Assembly (NCBI GenBank): GCA_032000125.1
Contig: DAMALH010000014.1
Location: forward strand, 37,179 to 101,178
Source of the DNA: Dryocola sp032000125
GTDB taxonomy: Bacteria > Pseudomonadota > Gammaproteobacteria > Enterobacterales > Enterobacteriaceae
DNA: 64,000 nt
Reading direction: 5' to 3'
Both the position numbers and the translations under genes were made by a program. Below are positions 16,957 through 25,636 of this stretch, in pieces (positions within the stretch are counted from its first letter, which is position 1; each line of letters begins with the position of its first letter). The notes beneath the pieces are model-generated. The model searched no databases. It was not told the origin of the DNA and saw only the letters and a list, made by a program, of their open reading frames with translations.

Positions 16957-17771
16957 TGTCCGACCAGCTGTCAGAAACCCCGCTTCACAAGATTGCGCTC
17001 GGCATTGAGTACGACGGCAGTAAATATTACGGCTGGCAGCGCCAGAACGAAGTGCGCAGCGTGCAGGAGAAGCTTGAAAAAGCGCTCTCAAAGGTGGCGA
17101 ACGAGCCGATTAACGTCTTCTGCGCCGGGCGTACCGACGCGGGCGTGCATGCTACCGGCCAGGTCGTGCATTTCGAAACGCGTATGCAGCGTAAAGATGC
17201 GGCGTGGACATTAGGCGTAAATGCGAATTTGCCTGGTGACATCGCGGTGAGGTGGGTGAAAGCTGTGCCGGACGATTTTCACGCCCGGTTCAGCGCAACG
17301 GCGCGGCGCTATCGCTATATTATTTATAACCAGCGCCTGCGTCCGGCGGTGCTCGCCCAGGGCGTGACGCATTTTTATCATCCTTTAGACGCCGGGCGCA
17401 TGCACCGTGCCGCGCAGTGTCTGCTGGGTGAGAACGACTTTACCTCGTTCCGTGCGGTGCAGTGCCAGTCGCGCACGCCGTGGCGTAATCTGATGCACAT
17501 CAACGTTGCCCGCTATGGCGCTTATGTGGTGGTGGATATTAAAGCGAACGCTTTTGTTCATCATATGGTGCGAAACATTGTCGGAAGCCTGATGGAAATC
17601 GGCTGCGGCAACCAGGCGGAAGACTGGATGGCCGAACTGCTGGCGGCTAAGGATCGTAAGCTTGCGGCAGCCACCGGTAAAGCAGAAGGTTTATACCTGG
17701 TGTCCGTTGATTACCCGGAACATTTTGCGTTACCTGTACCCCCTATGGGCCCTCTGTTTTTAACGGACTGA
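16956..17771 (+). CDS. truA: tRNA pseudouridine(38-40) synthase TruA
   Basis: 271 residues (E. coli 270). It isomerises uridines 38-40 in the anticodon arm of many tRNAs, including leucine and histidine tRNAs, and so affects his/leu attenuation. The catalytic aspartate is D61 in AGRTDAGVHATGQV. It is translationally coupled to usg, and dedA follows 24 bases later, so usg-truA-dedA form an operon. Confidence 0.97.
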   Translation: MSDQLSETPLHKIALGIEYDGSKYYGWQRQNEVRSVQEKLEKALSKVANEPINVFCAGRTDAGVHATGQVVHFETRMQRKDAAWTLGVNANLPGDIAVRWVKAVPDDFHARFSATARRYRYIIYNQRLRPAVLAQGVTHFYHPLDAGRMHRAAQCLLGENDFTSFRAVQCQSRTPWRNLMHINVARYGAYVVVDIKANAFVHHMVRNIVGSLMEIGCGNQAEDWMAELLAAKDRKLAAATGKAEGLYLVSVDYPEHFALPVPPMGPLFLTD

Positions 17772-17795
17772 TGCAGTCGAGAAAGGTAAATCACT

Positions 17796-18455
17796 ATGGA
17801 TTTCATCCGCTTTATCATTGATTTTATTTTGCATATTGATGTGCATCTGGCGGAACTGGTCGCGCAATATGGCATCTGGGTTTATGCCATTCTGTTTTTG
17901 ATTCTGTTTTGCGAAACGGGTCTGGTGGTGACGCCGTTCCTGCCGGGCGATTCGCTGCTGTTCGTGGCCGGGGCGCTTGCCGCGCTGCCGACCAACGATC
18001 TGGACGTGCACACCATGGTGATTTTGATGGTGATAGCCGCGGTGGTCGGCGACGCCGTGAACTACACTATTGGGCGGCTGTTTGGCGAAAAGCTCTTCAG
18101 TAATCCCAACTCGAAAATCTTCCGTCGCAGTTATCTCGACAAAACCCATGCTTTTTACGAGCGTCACGGCGGAAAAACGATTATTCTCGCGCGCTTCGTG
18201 CCTATTGTGCGAACCTTCGCACCCTTTGTCGCGGGCATGGGGCATATGTCATACCGACATTTTGCGATGTACAACGTCGTTGGGGCATTGCTGTGGGTAT
18301 TGCTGTTTACCTATGCAGGTTACCTGTTCGGTGATTTGCCGATTGTGCAGGAAAACCTGAAGCTGCTGATTGTGGCGATTATTGTGCTGTCGGTTCTGCC
18401 GGGCGTAATTGAAATTATCCGCCACAAACGTGCCCAGGCACGAGCGCAAAAATAA
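17796..18455 (+). CDS. dedA: DedA family inner membrane protein
   Basis: 219 residues, identical in length to E. coli DedA. The DedA/SNARE-associated (VTT) family comprises proposed lipid scramblases or flippases that support membrane potential, cell division and drug tolerance. The hallmark FLPGDSLLFVAG loop, the conserved RFVPIVRTFAPFVAGMG segment (two arginines, re-entrant) and several hydrophobic helices are present. It has its own GAGAAAGG ribosome site behind truA. Confidence 0.95.
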   Translation: MDFIRFIIDFILHIDVHLAELVAQYGIWVYAILFLILFCETGLVVTPFLPGDSLLFVAGALAALPTNDLDVHTMVILMVIAAVVGDAVNYTIGRLFGEKLFSNPNSKIFRRSYLDKTHAFYERHGGKTIILARFVPIVRTFAPFVAGMGHMSYRHFAMYNVVGALLWVLLFTYAGYLFGDLPIVQENLKLLIVAIIVLSVLPGVIEIIRHKRAQARAQK

Positions 18456-18593
18456 CTTACGAGCGCGGTTCGACCACTTTTTTGTCCAAAGTCGCGGGCC
18501 GTTATGTTTTAATGAGCACCATTTATGGTCTGGGGCGGGTCATACCGCCGCAGAAAAACTGGCATCGACCAGGTTCAAGCAGAAAGGTCATCA

Positions 18594-19514
18594 ATGAGCT
18601 GGATTGAACGAATTCTCAATAAGAGCAATATCACCCCCACCCGTAAGGCGAGCATTCCTGAAGGGGTGTGGACCAAGTGCGATAGCTGCGGCCAGGTCCT
18701 GTACCGCGCCGAGCTGGAACGCAATCTTGAAGTCTGCCCGAAGTGCGATCACCATATGCGTATGGCGGCGCGCGAGCGTCTGCACAGTCTGTTTGACGAA
18801 GACTCTATGGTGGAGCTGGGTAGCGAGCTTGAGCCGAAAGACGTGCTGAAGTTCAAAGATTCTAAAAAGTACAAAGATCGTCTGGCTTCCGCCCAGAAAG
18901 AAACCGGCGAGAAAGACGCGCTGGTGGTGATGAAGGGAACGCTTCACGGTATGCCCGTTGTTGCCGCCGCCTTCGAATTCGCCTTTATGGGCGGTTCAAT
19001 GGGGTCGGTTGTCGGCGCGCGCTTTGTTCGTGCCGTTGAGCAGGCGCTGGAAGATAACTGTCCGATGATCTGTTTCTCCGCTTCCGGCGGCGCACGTATG
19101 CAGGAAGCGCTGATGTCGCTGATGCAGATGGCGAAAACCAGCGCTGCGCTGGCGAAGATGCAGGAGCGTGGCCTGCCGTATATCTCCGTGCTGACCGACC
19201 CGACCATGGGCGGCGTATCGGCAAGTTTCGCCATGCTTGGCGATCTGAATATCGCAGAGCCAAAAGCGCTGATCGGCTTCGCAGGCCCGCGCGTTATCGA
19301 GCAGACCGTGCGTGAAAAACTGCCGCCGGGCTTCCAGCGCAGCGAATTCCTGATTGAAAAAGGGGCGATCGACATGATCGTGCGTCGTCCTGAGCTGCGT
19401 CTGAAACTGGCAAGCGTCTTGGCCAAGTTTATGAATCTGCCATCACCGGACCCGGACGCGCCGAGCGAACCTGTTGTGGTTCCGCCAGCGCCGGAACAGG
19501 GTCAAGAGGCCTGA
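18594..19514 (+). CDS. accD: acetyl-CoA carboxylase carboxyltransferase beta subunit AccD
   Basis: 306 residues (E. coli 304). With AccA it transfers CO2 from biotin carrier protein to acetyl-CoA, forming malonyl-CoA for fatty acid synthesis. The N-terminal zinc ribbon has four cysteines, C29-x2-C32 and C48-x2-C51; the carboxyltransferase domain follows (SASGGARMQEALMSLMQM). Compared with E. coli there is a two-residue insertion near position 9 (LNKSNIT). ATG 18594 is used, although the frame opens 23 codons earlier. The C-terminal tail is proline-rich. Confidence 0.96.
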   Translation: MSWIERILNKSNITPTRKASIPEGVWTKCDSCGQVLYRAELERNLEVCPKCDHHMRMAARERLHSLFDEDSMVELGSELEPKDVLKFKDSKKYKDRLASAQKETGEKDALVVMKGTLHGMPVVAAAFEFAFMGGSMGSVVGARFVRAVEQALEDNCPMICFSASGGARMQEALMSLMQMAKTSAALAKMQERGLPYISVLTDPTMGGVSASFAMLGDLNIAEPKALIGFAGPRVIEQTVREKLPPGFQRSEFLIEKGAIDMIVRRPELRLKLASVLAKFMNLPSPDPDAPSEPVVVPPAPEQGQEA

Positions 19515-19523
19515 TAGTCAACC

Positions 19524-19555
19524 AAGGCAGGGCCGCTCGCGGAACTGCCTTTTTT
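19524..19555 (+). terminator. terminator-like hairpin between accD and folC
   Basis: Stem AAGGCAG / CTGCCTT around a GC-rich loop, followed by TTTTTC. It probably reduces readthrough from accD into folC. Confidence 0.75.
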
Positions 19556-19581
19556 CTTGAACCGCAAACAGAACGGGTATC

Positions 19582-20850
19582 ATGGAAAAACATCTCATCC
19601 CTCAAGCCACGTCGCCCCTGGCCACGTGGCTTTGTTATCTGGAAACCCTCCATTCCCAGGCCATCGAGCTTGGCCTTGAGCGCGTGGAAAAAGTAGCGGC
19701 GGCGCTCGATGTGCTTAAGCCAGCCCCAACGGTGTTTACCGTTGCCGGAACCAACGGCAAAGGCACCACCTGCCGCATGCTGGAAAGCGTGTTAATTGCG
19801 GACGGCTACAGCGTGGGCGTTTACAGTTCCCCTCATCTGGTGCGTTACACCGAGCGCGTGCGCATACAAAATGAAGAGCTGGACGAGGCTTATCACACCG
19901 CAGCGTTTGCGCAGATTGAAGCCGCACGCGGGGAAACCTCGCTTACCTATTTTGAATACAGCACGCTTTCCGCGCTGCTGCTGTTTAAGCAGTTGAACGT
20001 TGATGTGGTGATCCTTGAAGTTGGGCTGGGCGGGCGTCTGGACGCAACGAACATCGTTGATGCCGACGTCGCCGTGGTGACCAGCATCGCGCTGGATCAC
20101 ACCGACTGGCTGGGGCCGGATCGCGAAAGCATTGGTCGCGAAAAGGCGGGAATATTCCGCGGTGGGAAACCCGCCATCGTTGGTGAACCTGATATGCCGC
20201 ACTCCATCGCAGACTTTGCCCTGGAAAAGGGCGCACAATTGCTACGCTGCGGCGTGGACTGGTGTTATAGCGTTGAGGCGAATAGCTGGCGCTTCAAAGA
20301 CGGGCAGGGCGAGCTTATTGGGCTGCCGCTCCCGCTGGTGCCGCAGCCGAACGCCGCTACCGCCCTTGCCGCGCTGCGCGCAAGCTGGCTGGACGTTAGC
20401 GAAAACGCGATTCGCGAAGGCATTGAGCAGGCGACCTTGCCGGGGCGCTTCCAGATTATTGCTGAGGCGCCGCGCGTTATTCTGGACGTGGCGCATAATC
20501 CACATGCTGCGGCTTACCTTGCTGAGCGTCTTGCCCACTTGCCAAAACAAGGGCGCGTGCTGGCGGTAATAGGTATGCTGCACGATAAAGATATTGCGGG
20601 CACGCTGGCCTGTTTGGCGGCTCAGGTCGATAGCTGGTATTGTGCTTCACTGGAAGGGCCTCGCGGTGCCACGGCGCAACAGCTTGTGGCACACCTGGGG
20701 TCCGGAGAGGTCTATGACAGCGTGGCTCAGGCCTGGCATGCGGCAACGGCGGCAGCCACGGCGAACGATACCGTGCTGGTGTGTGGCTCGTTTCACACGG
20801 TAGCCCATGTAATGGAAGCGCTGGACGCGGAGAGAGCAGGTGGCGAGTAA
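19582..20850 (+). CDS. folC: bifunctional folylpolyglutamate/dihydrofolate synthase FolC
   Basis: 422 residues, as in E. coli. It makes dihydrofolate from dihydropteroate and glutamate, then adds further glutamates to reduced folates. The Mur-ligase-like ATP site is seen in VAGTNGKGTTCRMLES, with further conserved stretches VGLGGRLDATNIVDAD and DVAHNPHAAAYL. Its last 11 bases overlap the dedD start, giving coupled translation in the order folC-dedD-cvpA-purF known from E. coli. Confidence 0.97.
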   Translation: MEKHLIPQATSPLATWLCYLETLHSQAIELGLERVEKVAAALDVLKPAPTVFTVAGTNGKGTTCRMLESVLIADGYSVGVYSSPHLVRYTERVRIQNEELDEAYHTAAFAQIEAARGETSLTYFEYSTLSALLLFKQLNVDVVILEVGLGGRLDATNIVDADVAVVTSIALDHTDWLGPDRESIGREKAGIFRGGKPAIVGEPDMPHSIADFALEKGAQLLRCGVDWCYSVEANSWRFKDGQGELIGLPLPLVPQPNAATALAALRASWLDVSENAIREGIEQATLPGRFQIIAEAPRVILDVAHNPHAAAYLAERLAHLPKQGRVLAVIGMLHDKDIAGTLACLAAQVDSWYCASLEGPRGATAQQLVAHLGSGEVYDSVAQAWHAATAAATANDTVLVCGSFHTVAHVMEALDAERAGGE

Positions 20851-21541
20851 GTTTCAAAACCGATTAGTCGGAACCATTATTCTGGTTGCGCTGGGCGTCA
20901 TCGTGCTGCCCGGCCTGCTTGATGGCCAGAAAAAACATTATCAGGATGAATTTGCGGCGATCCCGCTGGTGCCAAAACCTGGCGATACGGATGAGCCTGA
21001 CATGCTGCCTGCGGCAACCCAGGCGCTGCCTTCTCAGCCGCCGGAAGGGGCGGCGGCGGAGGTTCAGGCCGGCAACGCGTTTGCGCCAGGCTTAGATGCG
21101 GCAACGCTGCCGGGAGAGAACGGCGTGGACATTGACGAAGTCCCGGTCACGCATGAAAAGCCGCCTCAGCCTAAGCCGGTAGCCGAGAAGCCGAAACCTA
21201 AGCCGGTTGAAAAGCCGCAGGCTAAGCCAGAGGTTGAGCAAACCGAGCAGGCGCCGCCAGCCGAAAAACCTAAACCGGAAGAACAGCCCGCGCCGGAAGG
21301 CAAAGCTTATGTAGTACAGTTGGGTGCGCTAAAAAACGCCGACAAAGTAAATGAAATTGTTGGTAAACTGCGCGGTGCCGGGTTCCGTGTTTACACTTCC
21401 CCGTCCACGCCGGTTCAGGGAAAGGTCACCCGTATTCTGGTCGGGCCGGATGCTTCAAAAGAGAAGCTGAAGGCGTCTTTAGGGGAGCTGAGTTCCCTTT
21501 CCGGGCTTAACGGCGTGGTAATGAATTACACCGTTCGCTAG
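20840..21541 (+). CDS. dedD: cell division protein DedD
   Basis: 233 residues (E. coli about 220). It is a bitopic inner-membrane protein that joins the septal ring and promotes constriction. An N-terminal membrane helix (about 8-26, LVGTIILVALGVIVLPGLL) is followed by a long periplasmic linker of proline/lysine/glutamate repeats (about 95-150, KPKP-type) and a C-terminal SPOR domain (about 153-231, AYVVQLGALKNADKVNEIV) that binds denuded septal glycans. The start is GTG 20840 inside folC. The longer linker explains the extra length. Confidence 0.94.
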   Translation: MASKFQNRLVGTIILVALGVIVLPGLLDGQKKHYQDEFAAIPLVPKPGDTDEPDMLPAATQALPSQPPEGAAAEVQAGNAFAPGLDAATLPGENGVDIDEVPVTHEKPPQPKPVAEKPKPKPVEKPQAKPEVEQTEQAPPAEKPKPEEQPAPEGKAYVVQLGALKNADKVNEIVGKLRGAGFRVYTSPSTPVQGKVTRILVGPDASKEKLKASLGELSSLSGLNGVVMNYTVR

Positions 21542-21632
21542 GTAAAATAGCGGCTCCGGCAGGGCTGGATTTGAATGGCGTTGAGCATAAATTCAGCGCC
21601 ATTATTTATTTACGCGGGGGAAGGAAATCCCT

Positions 21633-21648
21633 ACGCAAACGTTTTCTT
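21633..21648 (+). promoter_or_regulatory. PurR operator of cvpA-purF
   Basis: ACGCAAACGTTTTCTT is a full match to the PurR consensus and to the E. coli cvpA-purF operator. A -10-like TTAGAA follows at 21655-21660. Repression by purine-bound PurR is expected. Confidence 0.92.
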
Positions 21649-21706
21649 TTTCTGTTAGAATGCGCCCCGAACCGGACGTCAGGGCGATTTATCGCGAGAT
21701 TTGGTC

Positions 21707-22195
21707 ATGGTCTGGATAGATTACGCCATTATTGCTGTTATCGGCTTTTCGGCTCTGGTTAGTGTGATTCGTGGCTTTGTCCGCGAGGCTTTATCGCTGG
21801 TGACCTGGGGATGCGCTTTTTTTGTCGCCAGTCATTACTACACTTACCTGGCGGTCTGGTTCACAGGCTTTGAAGATGAACTGGTACGTAATGGGATTGC
21901 TATCGCGATACTGTTTATCGCGACGCTCATCGTTGGCGCGATTGTCAATTATGTGATTGGCGCGCTGGTAGAGAAAACCGGCCTGTCGGGTACAGACAGG
22001 GTGTTGGGGATCTGTTTCGGGGCACTACGCGGTGCGCTGATTGTCGCCGCCATTCTGTTCTTTCTTGATACATTCACCGGTTTTTCGAAGAGTGAAGACT
22101 GGCAAAAGTCGCAGCTTATCCCGCAATTCAGTTTCATCATCAGATGGTTCTTTGACTATCTGCAAAGCTCGTCAAGTTTCTTGCCCCGGTCATAA
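21707..22195 (+). CDS. cvpA: colicin V production protein CvpA
   Basis: 162 residues, as in E. coli. It is a small inner-membrane protein with about four hydrophobic helices, needed for colicin V production in E. coli and linked to envelope and bile tolerance. The molecular function is unsettled. ATG 21707 is chosen, because a TTG two codons earlier has no support. It is the first gene of the PurR-controlled cvpA-purF unit, and purF follows 34 bases downstream. Confidence 0.95.
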   Translation: MVWIDYAIIAVIGFSALVSVIRGFVREALSLVTWGCAFFVASHYYTYLAVWFTGFEDELVRNGIAIAILFIATLIVGAIVNYVIGALVEKTGLSGTDRVLGICFGALRGALIVAAILFFLDTFTGFSKSEDWQKSQLIPQFSFIIRWFFDYLQSSSSFLPRS

Positions 22196-22229
22196 GGCGG
22201 GGGTTGTGGCTTAGTGAGGAAAAGACAAC

Positions 22230-23747
22230 ATGTGCGGTATTGTCGGTATCGCCGGTTTTATGCCGGTCAACCAGTCGATCTATGACGCGTTAACGGTGCT
22301 CCAGCACCGTGGGCAGGATGCCGCAGGCATCGTCACCATTGATGCTTTAAATTGCTTCCGTCTTCGTAAAGCAAACGGCCTGGTGAGCGATGTGTTTGAA
22401 GCCCGCCACATGCAGCGTATGCAGGGCAATATGGGTATTGGCCACGTGCGCTACCCAACCGCTGGCAGCTCCAGCGCATCAGAAGCCCAGCCTTTCTACG
22501 TTAACTCCCCGTACGGCATTTCGCTTGCGCACAACGGCAACCTTACCAACGCCCACGAACTGCGCAAAAAGCTGTTCGAAGAAAAACGTCGCCACATTAA
22601 CACCACTTCCGATTCTGAAATCCTGCTCAATATCTTCGCAAGCGAGCTGGATAACTTCCGCAACTATCCGCTGGAAGCAGACAATATTTTTGCCGCCATT
22701 GCCGCTACTAACCGCCAGATTCGCGGCGCTTACGCCTGCGTGGCGATGATTATCGGCCATGGCATGGTTGCATTCCGCGATCCAAACGGCATTCGTCCGC
22801 TGGTGATGGGCAAACGCGAGCTGGGCGACGGACGCACCGAGTATATGGTGGCATCCGAGAGCGTGGCGCTCGATACCCTGGGCTTTGAATTCCTGCGCGA
22901 TATCGCGCCGGGCGAAGCAGTATACATCACCGAGGCCGGGCAGCTTTTCACCCGCCAGTGCGCGGACAACCCGACCAGCAACCCTTGCCTGTTCGAGTAC
23001 GTCTACTTTGCGCGCCCGGATTCGTTCATCGATAAAATCTCCGTTTACAGCGCGCGCGTGGAAATGGGCAAAAAACTCGGTGAAAAAATCGCTCGCGAGT
23101 GGGAAGACCTGGATATTGACGTTGTCATTCCCATTCCCGAGACATCCTGCGATATCGCGCTGGAAATCGCGCGAATCCTTGATAAGCCGTACCGTCAGGG
23201 CTTCGTAAAAAACCGCTACGTTGGCCGCACCTTTATCATGCCGGGCCAGCAGCTACGCCGTAAATCCGTGCGTCGTAAACTCAACGCCAACCGCGCTGAG
23301 TTCCGTGACAAAAACGTGCTGCTGGTAGACGACTCTATCGTTCGCGGCACCACCTCCGAGCAGATTATCGAGATGGCGCGAGAAGCGGGCGCGAAAAAGG
23401 TTTACCTGGCTTCTGCCGCACCGGAAATCCGCTTCCCGAACGTTTACGGCATTGATATGCCAAGCGCCAACGAGCTGATTGCGCACGGTCGCGAAGTGGA
23501 TGAAATCCGCCAGATCATCGGCGCAGACGGGCTGATTTTCCAGGACCTGGACGATCTTATCGACGCGGTGCGCGTTGAGAACCCGGATATCACGCAGTTT
23601 GAATGTTCGGTATTCAACGGCGTGTATGTCACCAAAGACGTAGACCACAAGTATCTGGAATACCTCGAATCCTTGCGTAACGACGATTCCAAAGCGCTGC
23701 TGCGCCAGAACGAAGTTGAAAACTTAGAGATGCATAACGAAGGTTAA
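22230..23747 (+). CDS. purF: amidophosphoribosyltransferase PurF
   Basis: 505 residues, as in E. coli. It performs the first committed step of purine synthesis, turning PRPP and glutamine into phosphoribosylamine. The N-terminal nucleophile hydrolase domain starts MCGIVGIAG, and C2 becomes the N-terminal nucleophile after Met removal. The C-terminal phosphoribosyltransferase domain has the PRPP motif VLLVDDSIVRGTTS. It is regulated through the PurR box ahead of cvpA. Feedback by AMP/GMP is known for the family. Confidence 0.97.
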   Translation: MCGIVGIAGFMPVNQSIYDALTVLQHRGQDAAGIVTIDALNCFRLRKANGLVSDVFEARHMQRMQGNMGIGHVRYPTAGSSSASEAQPFYVNSPYGISLAHNGNLTNAHELRKKLFEEKRRHINTTSDSEILLNIFASELDNFRNYPLEADNIFAAIAATNRQIRGAYACVAMIIGHGMVAFRDPNGIRPLVMGKRELGDGRTEYMVASESVALDTLGFEFLRDIAPGEAVYITEAGQLFTRQCADNPTSNPCLFEYVYFARPDSFIDKISVYSARVEMGKKLGEKIAREWEDLDIDVVIPIPETSCDIALEIARILDKPYRQGFVKNRYVGRTFIMPGQQLRRKSVRRKLNANRAEFRDKNVLLVDDSIVRGTTSEQIIEMAREAGAKKVYLASAAPEIRFPNVYGIDMPSANELIAHGREVDEIRQIIGADGLIFQDLDDLIDAVRVENPDITQFECSVFNGVYVTKDVDHKYLEYLESLRNDDSKALLRQNEVENLEMHNEG

Positions 23748-23754
23748 TAGCCTT

Positions 23755-23784
23755 ATCGCCCCCCTTAAGCGGGGGCGATTCTTG
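23755..23784 (+). terminator. probable terminator after purF
   Basis: Perfect 9-bp stem ATCGCCCCC / GGGGGCGAT with loop TTAAGC, followed by only a weak TCTTGC. It may be an incomplete terminator before ubiX. Confidence 0.6.
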
Positions 23785-23840
23785 CATCCGTTCCCATCTT
23801 GCGGCAAAGTCAGCCCAGATAATTACTACGGGCTGAAAAC

Positions 23841-24410
23841 ATGAAACGGTTAATTGTTGGAATTTCAGGTGCCAGCGGCGCAATTTATGGCGTGCGGCTG
23901 CTTAAGGCGCTTCAACAGGTGCCGGAGGTGGAAACGCATCTCATCATCAGCAACGCGGCTCGTCAGACCCTCACCCTTGAAACCGATTTATCCCTGCGTG
24001 ACGTGCAGGCGCTGGCAAACGTGGTGCACGATGCCCGCGATATCGCCGCCACCGTCTCTTCCGGCTCGTTTAAAACCCATGGCATGGTTATCTTGCCCTG
24101 CTCAATCAAAACCCTCTCGGGCATTGTTAACAGTTATACAGATGGATTGTTGACGCGAGCCGCGGACGTGGTGCTTAAAGAGCGTCGTCCGCTGGTGCTT
24201 TGCGTGCGTGAAACCCCGTTGCACCTTGGCCATCTGCGCCTGATGACCCAGGCGGCCGAACTGGGGGCGGTGATTATGCCGCCGGTGCCTGCTTTCTATC
24301 ATCGTCCGCAAACGCTGAATGACGTCATCGACCAGACGGTTAACCGCGTGCTGGATCAGTTTGACATCGAGTTGCCCGCCGATTTATTTACGCGCTGGCA
24401 GGGTGCCTGA
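23841..24410 (+). CDS. ubiX: flavin prenyltransferase UbiX
   Basis: 189 residues, as in E. coli. It joins dimethylallyl phosphate to FMN, making the prenyl-FMN cofactor for the UbiD decarboxylase of ubiquinone synthesis. The flavoprotein signature VGISGASGAIYGVRLL is at the N-terminus, with later conserved ARDIAATVSSGSF and PPVPAFYHRPQ. It stands alone between purF and the argT regulatory region. Confidence 0.96.
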   Translation: MKRLIVGISGASGAIYGVRLLKALQQVPEVETHLIISNAARQTLTLETDLSLRDVQALANVVHDARDIAATVSSGSFKTHGMVILPCSIKTLSGIVNSYTDGLLTRAADVVLKERRPLVLCVRETPLHLGHLRLMTQAAELGAVIMPPVPAFYHRPQTLNDVIDQTVNRVLDQFDIELPADLFTRWQGA

Positions 24411-24414
24411 AAGG

Positions 24415-24461
24415 TGCGCCAGCGTGGTGCGTCACAAAACGCCCTGCATCAATTTGGGGCA
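24415..24461 (+). promoter_or_regulatory. tandem NtrC-like sites upstream of argT
   Basis: Two matches to the NtrC consensus TGCACC-N5-GGTGCA: TGCGCC-AGCGT-GGTGCG (24415-24431) and TGCATC-AATTT-GGGGCA (24445-24461). Each has two mismatches. Their centres are 30 bp apart, on the same helix face, about 180 bp upstream of the sigma-54 promoter, which is typical of an NtrC enhancer. Confidence 0.7.
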
Positions 24462-24615
24462 ATTTTGTAACCCCGATCGCTTTTAGAAAATTTAGTCCGC
24501 GTTTTGCCCGCTAAAGGCTTTGCCCCGCCGCCAGACCTGCTATCTTTCAACCAGACGACAGGATTGCAACGTTTTATTAACATAAAACCACGCACTTTTT
24601 TTACGCAGGGAAAAG

Positions 24616-24631
24616 TGGCATGAGAACTGCA
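24616..24631 (+). promoter_or_regulatory. sigma-54 promoter of argT
   Basis: TGGCATGAGAACTGCA fits TGGCACR-N4-TTGCW with two changes and has the required GG and GC pairs separated by 10 bp. It lies 64 bases ahead of the argT start. NtrC/sigma-54 control of argT is known in Salmonella. Confidence 0.75.
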
Positions 24632-24694
24632 ACTCCTCGTTCGCCATACACAACATGACATCACCCATAATAAGAGACAACTTGAGGGTTATCT

Positions 24695-25471
24695 ATGAAG
24701 AAGCAGGTTCTCGCTCTGTCTTTGCTGCTGGGCCTCACCAGCACCGTTTACGCAGCAATTCCACAGAACGTTCGTATTGGTACGGACGCCACCTATGCAC
24801 CGTTCTCTTCTAAAGATGCGAAAGGGGATTTTGTCGGCTTTGATATTGACCTTGGTAACGAGCTTTGCAAACGCATCAACACCAAATGTACCTGGGTTGG
24901 CAGCGATTTCGACTCGCTGATCCCTTCTTTGAAAGCGAAGAAAATCGACGCCATTATCTCCTCACTGTCCATTACGGAAAAACGCCAGCAGGAAATCGCT
25001 TTCTCCGACAAGCTTTACGCCGCCGACTCCCGTTTGATTGCCAGCAAAGGGTCGCCAATTCAGCCGACGCTTGATTCGCTAAAAGGCAAACACGTCGGCG
25101 TGCTGCAGGGCTCTACCCAGGAAGCCTTTGCTAACACCGAGTGGCGTCCAAAAGGCATCGACGTTGTGGCTTATGCAAACCAGGACCTGATTTATTCCGA
25201 TCTGGCGGCGGGCCGTCTGGATGCGGCATTCCAGGATGAAGTGGCGGCAAGCGAAGGCTTCCTGAAACAGCCTGCGGGGAAAGCATTTGCATTTGCAGGC
25301 CCTTCGGTGAAGAACAAGCAGTACTTTGGCGACGGCACCGGCATCGGCATGCGTAAAGATGATACCGAGCTTAAAGCCGCTTTCGATAAAGCGCTTGCTG
25401 AAATGCGTAAAGACGGCACCTACGACAAATTTGCCAGCAAGTACTTCGACTTTAATGTTTACGGCGAATAA
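24695..25471 (+). CDS. argT: lysine/arginine/ornithine-binding periplasmic protein ArgT
   Basis: 258 residues (E. coli 260). It is the periplasmic receptor that delivers Lys/Arg/Orn to the HisQMP membrane complex. The signal peptide (about 1-20, cleaved after VYA-A) is followed by the type 3 solute-binding fold: RIGTDATYAPFSSKDAKGDFVGFDIDLGNELC and later SLSITEKRQQEIAFSDKLYAADSRL. It is a close paralogue of the next gene, hisJ. Nitrogen limitation probably induces it through the upstream NtrC sites and sigma-54 promoter. Confidence 0.95.
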   Translation: MKKQVLALSLLLGLTSTVYAAIPQNVRIGTDATYAPFSSKDAKGDFVGFDIDLGNELCKRINTKCTWVGSDFDSLIPSLKAKKIDAIISSLSITEKRQQEIAFSDKLYAADSRLIASKGSPIQPTLDSLKGKHVGVLQGSTQEAFANTEWRPKGIDVVAYANQDLIYSDLAAGRLDAAFQDEVAASEGFLKQPAGKAFAFAGPSVKNKQYFGDGTGIGMRKDDTELKAAFDKALAEMRKDGTYDKFASKYFDFNVYGE

Positions 25472-25490
25472 GTTTTTCCCGTAGTCTGTG

Positions 25491-25520
25491 GCCCGGTTAT
25501 GCATATATTGCTAACCGGGC
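25491..25520 (+). other. hairpin in the argT-hisJ gap
   Basis: Perfect 9-bp stem GCCCGGTTA / TAACCGGGC with a 12-nt loop and no T-run. It could protect or partly terminate the abundant argT message ahead of hisJ. Confidence 0.6.
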
Positions 25521-25636
25521 TGGATAAAAATGCAGTGCCGCAGCCTTGTTGGCCGCGCGTTTTTGTTGCATTTTATTCATCTTGATTAGCCAGAACACGG
25601 CATTAGCGCTAAAAAGACAGTCTATTGAGGATAATT

